Shown: positions 14,939 through 22,112 of the stretch, piece after piece
Layout of the letters: each line of letters starts with the position of its first letter
Numbering within the stretch: position 1 is the first letter of the stretch
Source: a virus
Length of the DNA: 36,145 bases
Direction: 5' to 3' (one strand)
IMG/VR virus record: IMGVR_UViG_3300044612_002129
Coordinates: 1-36,145 of that record
Program-made: the position numbers and the translations under genes
The notes under the pieces: generated by a model
Databases searched by the model: none
What the model saw: the letters and a program-made list of their open reading frames with translations, nothing else
What the model was told of the DNA's origin: nothing

Positions 14939-15168
14939 TGGGCGGGCCGCTCGCGACTTCGGCCATGTGCTTACTGTGGTTCAAGTTAGCGCGGACATTT
15001 CTGCCCTCTATCCTCACGGCTATACTTTAAGCGACTACTGTCTGACTATCATCGCTCTAACCGATTACCCACTCGTTCGGCACCGAATATTGTCTTCATC
15101 TGCGTGTCTCCCAAGCTACTCCGCATTATCAGTTACGGTGCTTTGCTTCCACGCCTCCGCCCAAAACT
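14939..15168 (-). ncRNA. Tandem structured RNA candidate, copy B
   Basis: This second copy has block 1 at 14941-14987, block 2/3 at 15061-15111 and block 4 at 15145-15168. TGGGCGG (14939-14945) pairs with CCGCCCA (15157-15163), closing the whole element. On the - strand the closing helix is followed directly by seven U (14932-14938), as in an intrinsic terminator. Insert 1 is longer than in copy A (73 against 31 bases) and forms AGCGA/TCGCT. Insert 2 forms AAGC/GCTT enclosing CCG/CGG. These differ in sequence from copy A but occupy the same places. The - strand mini-ORF is MKTIFGAERVGNRLER (15049-15099). It starts about a dozen bases downstream (in - orientation) of the holin-like gene stop. 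Confidence 0.5.
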
Positions 15169-15180
15169 CACTTCGTTCGT

Positions 15181-15570
15181 CTATGCCTGTTTAATAGTCA
15201 AGGCTGCCTTAATAAGCTTTGTAGCCTTATCAAGAGCCTCTGCCTGTACCTGCTGCTCAGCGCGAACACCTTCTAGTCCGTTAGCCAAGTAGTCAGTTTT
15301 CAATGTTAGCTCGTCAACTTGACTAACCCCATCACCTGGCGCGGGCGGCGCTTCCGACGCGGCTTTAGCCGAGTCGTCCCCGACAGACATACCCTTCCAG
15401 CTAACTAAAGCATTGGCTCCAGAAAAGATGCCGACAATGCCAACTAGCAGCATGACATACGACTCAGACAGCCCTCCAGGCTTTACAAACTCAATTACAG
15501 TACCTAGTAGGACCGTTAGTAGCGACATAAACGCTTTACGGCCACCCATGGCTTCAATTAATCTTTGCAT
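15181..15570 (-). CDS. Holin-like protein with two membrane segments
   Basis: The product is 129 residues, starting at ATG after GGAG. It begins with an amphipathic MQRLIEAMGGRKAF, then two transmembrane helices at about 14-30 (FMSLLTVLLGTVIEFV) and 38-58 (YVMLLVGIVGIFSGANALVSW). An Ala/Pro-rich linker and a C-terminal coiled coil (NGLEGVRAEQQVQAEALDKA) follow. The MGGRKAF...LL opening and two-helix layout are common among phage holin-like membrane proteins. It overlaps the upstream gene by 17 bases. It is the last gene before the noncoding tandem repeats. Holin function is inferred. Confidence 0.5.
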   Translation of the reverse strand: MQRLIEAMGGRKAFMSLLTVLLGTVIEFVKPGGLSESYVMLLVGIVGIFSGANALVSWKGMSVGDDSAKAASEAPPAPGDGVSQVDELTLKTDYLANGLEGVRAEQQVQAEALDKATKLIKAALTIKQA

Positions 15571-15994
15571 CCTCTAACTCCTCGGACGGGCCGCCGTCCT
15601 TCATAGTGTAAGTAACCACATTATAATCACGATCAAAACGAAGTCCAGCGTTGTATAACTTAGCGTAACGAAAAAGCCCTTGCAAGAATTGCTCAAACGT
15701 TTCGCCCTCTTCCTTAGGGCTCCAGAAGTGTCCGGCTTCGGCGCGCAGATTGGTAGCCCACAATAGCTGTTCCAAATCTTTAATCGTCACTGATATGCGC
15801 GTTTTACGTTCAAGCTCCTTAAGAAATTCAGCAAGCGTAACTTGCGTATCCTCAAAACCAATATCCTTACTAGCAAACCCTTGCAGGGCGTTGATCATCA
15901 AAACGGACAAGGTTACAAGTGAGACGCGAACCTCGCCGTCTTTAGGTGCTAATTCATTATCCTGAGGTAGCGCATCCAACTTGTAACCGCCCAT
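15554..15994 (-). CDS. Protein of unknown function
   Basis: The product is 146 residues. The start at ATG 15994 has no clear ribosome binding site and lies one base from the preceding stop, so it probably relies on translational coupling. It has a short charged N-terminus, a mildly hydrophobic stretch (VRVSLVTLSVLMINALQGF) and a helical, acidic C-terminal half (EEGETFEQFLQGLFRYAKL). There is no known motif. Sequence gives no further clue. Confidence 0.5.
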   Translation of the reverse strand: MGGYKLDALPQDNELAPKDGEVRVSLVTLSVLMINALQGFASKDIGFEDTQVTLAEFLKELERKTRISVTIKDLEQLLWATNLRAEAGHFWSPKEEGETFEQFLQGLFRYAKLYNAGLRFDRDYNVVTYTMKDGGPSEELEDAKIN

Positions 15995-15995
15995 A

Positions 15996-16442
15996 TTAAC
16001 GCTTATTCGCAGTCGCTACCTGTTTAGCAATCTCTTGCGCCCGAGCGCGGACGCCTGTAGCCGGAGCCGACGACACAGTCGTCGTCGCTGGCGGCGTCGC
16101 GATCTCCTGAAACAAAGCGTCTGATAGCGTCGCGTCTGAGTCCTGCTGTACGTCAAACTGCGAAGAGACCTTGCCCTTTACGTTTTTGTCATCAAGGCGC
16201 ACGATTTTAGTTAATAGACCAGTTTGGATCTTACCATCCTTAATCATATATTTAATATTGCCTGCAGTATACACACGAAACGTCGTCCCGTCTGTTCCTC
16301 GCATAAGCAAATTCATGTTTTCTGGATTCTGTAGCGACGGCTCAAAGCCTGTTACGTATCCAATAATTTCGCCACCTACTGCTAGGTCGCGCACCTTTTT
16401 AGCTCCACCAGTCACCTTCTGGTTAACACTCTGAAATGCCAT
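15996..16442 (-). CDS. Unknown protein, possibly OB-fold ssDNA-binding
   Basis: The product is 148 residues, with a GGAGG site before ATG. Residues 15-90 are beta-rich with a pattern that could be an OB fold (VRDLAVGGEIIGYVTGFE, NLLMRGTDGTTFRVYTAGNI, LLTKIVRL). The C-terminal third is low-complexity Ala/Thr-rich and ends basic rather than acidic, unlike typical SSB proteins. It sits a few genes from the exonuclease and polymerase, where an ssDNA-binding protein would be expected. The assignment is weak. Confidence 0.4.
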   Translation of the reverse strand: MAFQSVNQKVTGGAKKVRDLAVGGEIIGYVTGFEPSLQNPENMNLLMRGTDGTTFRVYTAGNIKYMIKDGKIQTGLLTKIVRLDDKNVKGKVSSQFDVQQDSDATLSDALFQEIATPPATTTVSSAPATGVRARAQEIAKQVATANKR

Positions 16443-16443
16443 A

Positions 16444-16653
16444 CTACTGGCCTCCTTTTAATGCCCGCTTAATTGCGGTAATTGCTTCTTCAACTGTCGC
16501 AGTAACCGGGATGCTGGTAGACCCAGGCCCCATTATTACTGTGCTTTTAAACGTTGGTAGGTATGTCACTGCCATTACTTGAGCCGCAAAGATGTAAACC
16601 TCGCGCCCATGCGTTGTATCGATAAACTTAACTACGCCGTCCGCGTTTTCCAT
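16444..16653 (-). CDS. Small FlbD-like protein, unknown function
   Basis: The start is taken at ATG 16653, which has GGAGGA nine bases upstream; the longer frame to 16707 lies inside the previous gene. The product is 69 residues. The arrangement of a short first strand (VVKFIDTTHGREVYIFAAQV), a second region (TYLPTFKSTVIMGPG) and an amphipathic C-terminal helix (VEEAITAIKRAL) resembles the flagellar FlbD family fold. No flagellar role is implied in a phage. The likeness is by eye only. Confidence 0.4.
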   Translation of the reverse strand: MENADGVVKFIDTTHGREVYIFAAQVMAVTYLPTFKSTVIMGPGSTSIPVTATVEEAITAIKRALKGGQ

Positions 16654-17134
16654 AATCTGAATTCCTCCTTGCACTTCCGGCTTCATATACCCGCTCCATC
16701 TGCTCACTTAGACTAATTAAATTGTTATAAAGTCTGCTGGCCTCTAGCATGCGCGGCCCGTATACCACTTGCCCGCCTACCGCATCAGAAGCTTCTTTCT
16801 TTCGTGCGTAAGCTGGCAGCACCTTTTCTTTAAGCGCCGCCACCTGCTTAGCTACCACGTCGGCTAGAACGCGTAGCTCCTGACGGGTCGTAGACAAAAC
16901 AGCACCCTCCGTGGCAAGTCCATCCTTGGACAGTTCAGCAAACGTCAGCCGGTCTTGTAGATCCTCAAAGATGCTATACAGTTTTGGATTCTTCTTGTTG
17001 ACTCCGGTAACCTTGCCTAAATGTATGCGGCGAGCTAGTTGCTTTACCAACCAATCGTACTGCTCAATAGAGACAGCTAGCTTGTGTAAACTAGCTGCTC
17101 CGCCTTTTCTTCTTAAATGCTCTGGTATGCTCAT
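16628..17134 (-). CDS. Helical protein of unknown function
   Basis: The product is 168 residues, starting at ATG with AAGG upstream. It is mainly predicted helix with many charged residues (SIEQYDWLVKQLARRIHLG, TRQELRVLADVVAKQVAALKEK) and a basic tail (SARRNSDYGKRGRRS). There are no cysteines, membrane segment or catalytic motif. It starts four bases after the exonuclease stop and overlaps the next gene by 26 bases. A DNA- or protein-binding accessory to the exonuclease is possible but unsupported. Confidence 0.5.
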   Translation of the reverse strand: MSIPEHLRRKGGAASLHKLAVSIEQYDWLVKQLARRIHLGKVTGVNKKNPKLYSIFEDLQDRLTFAELSKDGLATEGAVLSTTRQELRVLADVVAKQVAALKEKVLPAYARKKEASDAVGGQVVYGPRMLEASRLYNNLISLSEQMERVYEAGSARRNSDYGKRGRRS

Positions 17135-17138
17135 TAGG

Positions 17139-18290
17139 TTATACCTTGCCTGGTCTAATTTTGTAGCCTGGATATGGTGACTTTAAAAACTTGGCTTCCA
17201 AGATCGTCCCGTCTTTAAACTTTACCTTCTTAACTTGTCGCCCACTGTCAGGCAGCATCAACTTTAGCAAGTTTTGCTCGATGTTGTCAACATCTTTCTC
17301 AAGTTTTTTCAAGGCCGCGTACTCAGCGTAAACTGCCTCTAGCTCGTCACCACGTTGGCCAAGGTAACTCGTATCTGTAGCCCACTTCTTATCCGGCAGC
17401 GTTTGGAAGAATTCCTTCTTAGTGTCGATTTCGGGCCAACACGATTCTTTAAATCGGCAGAAGGCACATGACATGGAGCCAAGCACCTCTGTACGGTCGA
17501 CCGTTTCTGGCCCCGCCCCTGAGTAGATAGCATCGGCAACTAGCTGGAATTTAGCATTCACTTTATCTGCCAGGTTTTGTGAACAGCGCCAGCGAATTTC
17601 CCTGAGCTTACTATTAGCCTTATTATACTGTAAAAGAAACGCGTATTCAATACCGCGTGCCTGCATAAAATCAGTCATCGCGTAACCGTTAAGCTGACAC
17701 ACGTTAGAAGTGATTGAGCTATCGTTTAGTTCTTTTAGAAAAGCTTCGACATCGTCAGCGTAGTAAGCATTCTCGCCGATACGCTTTAGCGCGCGCATCT
17801 TTTGGTACTTAGCATCGTCGTCCTCCCAAGAACTTGCGTAGCCACCTGACCACTTAACGCCTTTCGACTTCACATCTCCGATCATGGCATAGTCATCAAA
17901 GACAACTACGAAATCGACTGAGCCCTCAATGATCTTACCGCTTGGCAATTCACAGAAAGTAACTACCTGCTGCTGGTACTTAATCTGAAAAATTCCGCAG
18001 CGCTTCATCATGTTAAGTACGTGGCGTTCGATGTCGTGCCCAAAATCCAAAAGGCGAATAGTATGAGCTTCTTTTACTTCTGGTGGATATTTGGCGTGAC
18101 CTTCATGTTCGTGTAATTCGTAAGCTAAAGCGCGCGCACACTTGCCAGACGCAGACGGGCGCAAAGGGTAGCCCCAAGATTTGCCGGCGTCTTGCTCCTC
18201 TTGCTGTTTGTTAAGTAGCGCAGCATCAAATAGATCAATGATGCCAACCTCTGGCGGTCTAGCGCTTTGGTTGTGTTTGTTCGACGACAC
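17139..18290 (-). CDS. PD-(D/E)XK exonuclease with Cas4/AddB-like Fe-S cysteines
   Basis: The product is 383 residues, starting at GTG right after GGAGG. It has the RecB/Cas4 nuclease motifs in order: RPSASGKCARALAYEL (residues 44-59), GSVDFVVVFDDYAMIGDVKSKG with Asp126 and Asp139-x-Lys141, and QLNGYAMTDF (Gln199, Tyr203). Cys51 upstream plus Cys275, Cys278 and Cys284 (CAFCRFKESCW) give the one-plus-three cysteine layout that holds a 4Fe-4S cluster in Cas4 and AddB. It probably resects DNA ends for recombination or digests host DNA. It overlaps the preceding small gene by 32 bases and sits in the polymerase/RuvC segment. Confidence 0.8.
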   Translation of the reverse strand: MSSNKHNQSARPPEVGIIDLFDAALLNKQQEEQDAGKSWGYPLRPSASGKCARALAYELHEHEGHAKYPPEVKEAHTIRLLDFGHDIERHVLNMMKRCGIFQIKYQQQVVTFCELPSGKIIEGSVDFVVVFDDYAMIGDVKSKGVKWSGGYASSWEDDDAKYQKMRALKRIGENAYYADDVEAFLKELNDSSITSNVCQLNGYAMTDFMQARGIEYAFLLQYNKANSKLREIRWRCSQNLADKVNAKFQLVADAIYSGAGPETVDRTEVLGSMSCAFCRFKESCWPEIDTKKEFFQTLPDKKWATDTSYLGQRGDELEAVYAEYAALKKLEKDVDNIEQNLLKLMLPDSGRQVKKVKFKDGTILEAKFLKSPYPGYKIRPGKV

Positions 18291-18495
18291 GGAAGCCTCC
18301 TAGCTTATCAACGGACACTGGTAACTCTATTCCATAAGTTTGTAAGAAGATTTCTAGAGACTTCAGCGTGATCAGTTGCTGGCATTCAGTGTACGAGGCA
18401 GCTGGCGGCGCGCCAACTGTCATAGCAATCTTTTGCATTTCGAATAACATCTCGGACGTTAATTGTAGCTTAATTGTCTCAGCTTGGTTATTCAT
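18259..18495 (-). CDS. Small protein of unknown function
   Basis: The product is 78 residues, with a GGAG site before ATG. It is mainly helical (TIKLQLTSEMLFEMQKIAMT and CQQLITLKSLEIFLQTYGI) with a basic C-terminus. No family is recognised. It lies between the dNTP hydrolase-like gene and the exonuclease and overlaps both, so it is surely translated in the same unit. Confidence 0.5.
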   Translation of the reverse strand: MNNQAETIKLQLTSEMLFEMQKIAMTVGAPPAASYTECQQLITLKSLEIFLQTYGIELPVSVDKLGGFRVVEQTQPKR

Positions 18496-18865
18496 TTGTC
18501 TTAGCTCCCGGCGCCAGCGGCGCTCCGAATTGTTCGTGTAACTCTTGTGAGAGGGCTAGTGCTCGCCATGCTAGCGAGTTAGCTTCTAACAATACTTCTT
18601 TAGGTGTAACACTAGCGTCGTCGCGGCCCATAGCTGCTAGCAGATCGTTAAGATCCATTAGATGTCGAAGGATACAGTCGCCGTGATCCATTGACTTACC
18701 TCGAGCATGGTGCAGTGGTTGACCGGGGTTATGCTTGTCGTTACCAATTTTTGATAAGTTAGCTACACCAGCTAAGGCTGCTGGGAAGTAACGAATGCAT
18801 CCGGCATCTAGTGGATAGTTTTTACGCTCAGCTGAATCAGTAGGTAACGTTTTATTCCCATCCAT
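18488..18865 (-). CDS. dATP/dGTP diphosphohydrolase-like protein (former DUF5664)
   Basis: The start is taken at ATG 18865, with GGTGGA upstream; the earlier frame lies inside the polymerase gene. The product is 125 residues. It shows the family core: KNYPLDAGCIRYFPAALAGV, SKIGNDKHNPGQPL, HHARGKSMDHGDCILRHLMDL. The conserved K-H-N, S-x-D-H and R-H residues look like a metal and nucleotide site. This family is annotated as dATP/dGTP diphosphohydrolase and is common in phages, next to replication genes. Here it overlaps the polymerase gene by 14 bases. It probably adjusts dNTP pools; a specific substrate cannot be read from sequence. Confidence 0.7.
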   Translation of the reverse strand: MDGNKTLPTDSAERKNYPLDAGCIRYFPAALAGVANLSKIGNDKHNPGQPLHHARGKSMDHGDCILRHLMDLNDLLAAMGRDDASVTPKEVLLEANSLAWRALALSQELHEQFGAPLAPGAKTNE

Positions 18866-20735
18866 CAGATATTCCACCCTCGTAGTCAAGTGTAATCTCC
18901 CCATAACTAGTTGTCAAGCGCATTGCGCACAAGGCTTCTAGCGCAATCTTGTCAGCCTCAACAGCCTGTGCGCGTGGCACCGATGCGCCGATGTAATCGT
19001 GAACAAACAGTCGTGGCTTAGCTGGAATACCCGCGTTACGTAGCTTCGTTAACGCCTCAAAAGCCGCGTGCATGTTGTAGTCGCTAGCCGACCCTTGAAT
19101 GAGCCTATTAAATCCTTGCATGTAAACTTCTTCAGGATTGTCGAAGTGTACCGGGCGGCCCAAAAGGTTGTTTATCGTTTCGCCTTCTTCAAGAGAGCGC
19201 ACGATCTCTCCAGCTCTTTCAAATGCCGTTTCATATGCTTTGCGATAGTTGGAGTAAATACGCTTGGATTCGCCTGGAGATACTGCAAAACCAGCTTGTG
19301 TGAAAGATATGCGTATTCCGTTAGCTCCAGCGCCATAGAGGCCTGCGAAACCGATAGTCTTTGCTGCTCTGCGTTCTTTCGGGTATAATTTGCTAACTCC
19401 GTCAACAGCGCAATCCAGTCCGAAGAATTCTTTAGCGTTGTTATCGTGGAAGCTAGCGCCTGAGAGTACAATTTCGCAGATCTTCGGGTCATCTGTATAT
19501 ATTCCAATGAGTTTCGCTTCGATTGCTTTTGCGTCGTAGCCAATCATTACCTCGCCTTCGTCTGGTAGAAAAAATCGTTTAAGTTTTTTTGGAGTCTGCT
19601 GTAAGTTTGGGCGCTCACACGACAGGCGGCCTGTCCGCGTACCTGTAATGTTAAAAATTGGATGTACATAGCCTCGATCATCTGCTTGTTCTAACAAACC
19701 TGGAATAAACGCAGTCAGCACCTTCTGAGTCTTGCGCCACTCAAGGTAAGTGCGCACGTCATCGTGGCCTTCGTCCGCTAAACGGTTAAGTACTTCCTTA
19801 CCTGTAGTCTCGTTACCCTCTAACGAACGAACATCATAGCCATAGAAGTCTGCTAAGAGCCAGCGCATCTGTGCGGGGCTATCGTAGTCAACTTGTGTAG
19901 GTACCTTAGCTAGAGCCGCTTCGCGGCGAGGCTCGCGCGCCTTAGTTAGCTTCATGGCGTCGTACTTACTGTGAATGTGGGCTAGCTGGATGTTGTGATA
20001 GGCAGCGTGTGCATCGGCCCACAGGCTATCTAACTGCTCGCGTAAGCTCGCTTCTTTAATACGCAATTCTTCCTGATACGCTAGCAATCCCTCAACGTCA
20101 AGTCGCATGCCAGCCAGTTCCGCTTCTAAACACATCTTAGCCCACGGAAGCAGCTTCTCGTCAACAAACGTTAACTCATCCAAATTCATCTTTGCTACCA
20201 GGTGCTGATACAAACGGTACGTGTACTCAACGTCTTTTAATACGTACGCTTCCGACTCGTGTCCGCCGTCAGTCGACTCCCAGTAAGGCTCTACACCTAG
20301 GAAATATGGTGCCAGCGTCTTAAGAGAGTGTTTGCCTGCTTTTCGATTTCCTGGCGGTGCGTTATCAATATAGTCCGCAATCCATTGATCAGGTATCTTT
20401 TTAGTGTGAACAAACGCCATGAGGTTGGTATCGGCTACCCAGGCGTCACGTAACCGCTCCGCCAACTCCGGCGCCTTGACCGATAGCCATAGCAAGTCAA
20501 ACTTCATAGAATGGCCTATGAGTTTTGTATTGTGTATGTTAAGAAGGTCACGGGTGATTTCAAGTGCTCGCGTCTGACCTTGACCGACAATCTGGTTATC
20601 AGGCGCCCAGCAAGCTAGCTGTGTGATTCTGCCATGCCAAGGGGACAGTGAGTGGTCATTACGGCAGATCGACTTACCGTAATCCGGACAGCTCGGCACA
20701 TCGCAGCAAGTCTCTAAATCTAAAGCATACAACAT
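18852..20735 (-). CDS. Family A DNA polymerase with 3'-5' exonuclease domain
   Basis: The product is 627 residues from ATG 20735 (GAGGTG upstream; the start overlaps the previous stop as TGATG). The exonuclease domain has Asp6-x-Glu8 (ALDLET), Asp80 (GHSMKFD) and YVLKD with Asp168. The polymerase domain has TGTRTGRLS, motif A with Asp401 and Glu406 (GYDAKAIEA, close to the T7 DASGLE form), and motif B RRAAKTIGFAGLYG with Lys459, Phe463 and Tyr467. Phe463 is the position where Phe normally disfavours dideoxynucleotides. Motif C is VHDYIGAS: Asp580 is kept, but the usual Glu after it is Tyr581. It is the replicative polymerase of the phage, working with the primase and SF3 helicase. Confidence 0.93.
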   Translation of the reverse strand: MLYALDLETCCDVPSCPDYGKSICRNDHSLSPWHGRITQLACWAPDNQIVGQGQTRALEITRDLLNIHNTKLIGHSMKFDLLWLSVKAPELAERLRDAWVADTNLMAFVHTKKIPDQWIADYIDNAPPGNRKAGKHSLKTLAPYFLGVEPYWESTDGGHESEAYVLKDVEYTYRLYQHLVAKMNLDELTFVDEKLLPWAKMCLEAELAGMRLDVEGLLAYQEELRIKEASLREQLDSLWADAHAAYHNIQLAHIHSKYDAMKLTKAREPRREAALAKVPTQVDYDSPAQMRWLLADFYGYDVRSLEGNETTGKEVLNRLADEGHDDVRTYLEWRKTQKVLTAFIPGLLEQADDRGYVHPIFNITGTRTGRLSCERPNLQQTPKKLKRFFLPDEGEVMIGYDAKAIEAKLIGIYTDDPKICEIVLSGASFHDNNAKEFFGLDCAVDGVSKLYPKERRAAKTIGFAGLYGAGANGIRISFTQAGFAVSPGESKRIYSNYRKAYETAFERAGEIVRSLEEGETINNLLGRPVHFDNPEEVYMQGFNRLIQGSASDYNMHAAFEALTKLRNAGIPAKPRLFVHDYIGASVPRAQAVEADKIALEALCAMRLTTSYGEITLDYEGGISDGWE

Positions 20736-21163
20736 CAACACACCTCATCGATATGCTCATAATACACCCTCCACTTATTGCTGTCAACTTTAAAAATACC
20801 TCGATCTGTTTCTACTTCCACGTAGTCTGGCGTACGTAGGTCTATTCTTACCCAGATGTAATCACCTTTGTGCACCATGCTTTCGTGAGCTGAAGCAGGT
20901 ATAATGCAGTGCGGCGTCGACTTAGTTTTCCATTTACTACCGTCTAGCCTAAAATCTCGCTTGGCTTTACAAACGATGATGTCGCGGTACTTAACGCCAA
21001 AAAAGTACTCTAGCTTGGCCATGAGCTCATCGCCGTCCATCTCAGCCTCTGTCAGCTTAATCTCTGGAAACAGCGGCGCAATAAACAGCTCAAATATTTT
21101 ACGAAGGTTCTCACTGCGCCCGACTGCGGATTTTGATTTTGTATAATTACTGTTGCTCGCCAT
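20735..21163 (-). CDS. Protein of unknown function next to the polymerase
   Basis: The start is at ATG 21163 with GAGG upstream; the annotated longer frame overlaps the previous gene without a site. The product is 142 residues. It has a basic N-terminus (SNSNYTKSKSAVGRSENLRK), a helical middle, and a beta-rich C-terminal half with many aromatics (KGDYIWVRIDLRTPDYVEVE, NKWRVYYEHI). It is coupled to the polymerase by a one-base overlap, which suggests a replication-related role. No motif is recognised. Confidence 0.5.
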   Translation of the reverse strand: MASNSNYTKSKSAVGRSENLRKIFELFIAPLFPEIKLTEAEMDGDELMAKLEYFFGVKYRDIIVCKAKRDFRLDGSKWKTKSTPHCIIPASAHESMVHKGDYIWVRIDLRTPDYVEVETDRGIFKVDSNKWRVYYEHIDEVC

Positions 21164-21557
21164 CGTCACCCTCACCGTAACCAAAACCTAGTACACCCAT
21201 GCCAACAATCATTTCAAGCTCGTCGTCCGAAGGTTCTTCGTCATCATCCTCAGGAAACCGTTCATCTAGCTGGCCTTGTATTGAATCTTCGATAGCACAC
21301 AAAGCCATGATGGCACCTAGCAGGACACCTTTGCCTAAGTGAGAGCGTGACAGGTAGTTAAGATCCGCAATAGTAAACACTTGCTCCAGCTTTTCAGCCA
21401 TGCGTAAGCCGTCGATTTTGTCCCAGCCGTCTAAAGTAGGCTGCAGGACTTCGTACTCTTCTGCTAAATCGTAAGCAATGTCTGCAAGGTTCACACCTCG
21501 ACGCATGCCGTCGTTGCCACGAAGTCTACGCATAACAACTTTATTTTTTTTAACCAC
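21147..21557 (-). CDS. Acidic protein of unknown function
   Basis: The product is 136 residues from GTG with GGAG upstream; the start overlaps the ruvC stop by 8 bases. An eight-A run follows in the first codons (VKKNK), a place where slippage could occur. The N-terminus is basic and the C-terminus strongly acidic (ERFPEDDDEEPSDDELEMI), with a helical middle (HLGKGVLLGAIMALCAIED). An acidic tail can mimic DNA or bind partner proteins, but no function can be assigned. Confidence 0.5.
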   Translation of the reverse strand: MVKKNKVVMRRLRGNDGMRRGVNLADIAYDLAEEYEVLQPTLDGWDKIDGLRMAEKLEQVFTIADLNYLSRSHLGKGVLLGAIMALCAIEDSIQGQLDERFPEDDDEEPSDDELEMIVGMGVLGFGYGEGDDGEQQ

Positions 21558-22053
21558 GGCCAGTCTCCTTCATCCAACCTGCAATACCAATACCTAAGGC
21601 ATCTAGCTGATCGAAGCATCCTGCTTGAATTGCTGCGCGAACCTTCTCAGTTGTCTCAGCATTCCCTTGAGCCCAAAGTAAGATGCCGCGCGCCACGTCA
21701 ACCTTCTCTGCTTTACCAGTGCCTGCAATTAGGCGCTTCATCGTCGTGTTCTGAATAGGCTGGTACTCGCACCAATAGGGTACAGCCGCCATGAGCGCGC
21801 CTGTCGCATTGGCCAATATCTGACCGCTGCGTCCCTGCATCACTGTGTTCTCAATGTAAGCGTAAGTCTGTTCTTCTGGGTCCAAAGACATTAACTCGCG
21901 GCTAACTTCGTCATGCAGGTAGACTATGCGCTTATGCACATCATCTGTGCGCTTGGCAACTAGCTGCTTAAATATAAATAGTTCTTTACTTTCTGGATCG
22001 AAGACAGCAAGGCCTACGGTGTTACTAGCTGGGTCAATGCCTACTACGAGCAT
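21550..22053 (-). CDS. ruvC: RuvC-like Holliday junction resolvase
   Basis: The start is at ATG 22053, with AAGGAAGG about 10 bases upstream. The product is 167 residues, normal for RuvC. Catalytic acids fit the family: Asp7 (VVGIDPASNT), Glu68 (AYIENTVMQG), Asp148 and Asp151 (FDQLDALGIGIAGW). The Lys pair (GTGKAEKVDV) precedes the last motif. It would resolve branched replication or packaging intermediates. Its ribosome binding site lies in one arm of a strong terminator hairpin, so access to it may be controlled. Confidence 0.85.
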   Translation of the reverse strand: MLVVGIDPASNTVGLAVFDPESKELFIFKQLVAKRTDDVHKRIVYLHDEVSRELMSLDPEEQTYAYIENTVMQGRSGQILANATGALMAAVPYWCEYQPIQNTTMKRLIAGTGKAEKVDVARGILLWAQGNAETTEKVRAAIQAGCFDQLDALGIGIAGWMKETGRG

Positions 22054-22063
22054 AAAAAGAAAA

Positions 22064-22102
22064 CCTTCCTTGGCTGTGGACGTAGGTGTCAACCAAGGAA
22101 GG
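22064..22102 (-). terminator. Perfect 10-bp hairpin plus U-tract that also holds the ruvC ribosome binding site
   Basis: CCTTCCTTGG (22064-22073) and CCAAGGAAGG (22093-22102) are perfect complements separated by 19 bases. On the - strand the stem is followed by TTTTCTTTTT and then the ruvC ATG. It lies directly after the transglycosylase stop, as a terminator should. The 3' arm contains AAGGAAGG, the only ribosome binding site for ruvC, so any read-through RNA would have that site folded away. It probably separates the lysis part from the recombination/replication part of the operon. Confidence 0.75.
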
Positions 22103-22112
22103 CTAAGGTAGG

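Noticed and set aside
14655-15194. Two + strand ORFs (91 and 75 residues) with similar protein stretches, which could look like a paralogous gene pair
   Set aside because: The identity is higher at DNA level than needed for protein, and the last conserved block is read in different frames in the two. There are no ribosome binding sites, so an RNA or DNA element explains it better.
19172-19543. 123-residue - strand ORF within the polymerase gene
   Set aside because: The polymerase frame carries the conserved motifs through the same bases, and there is no independent site.
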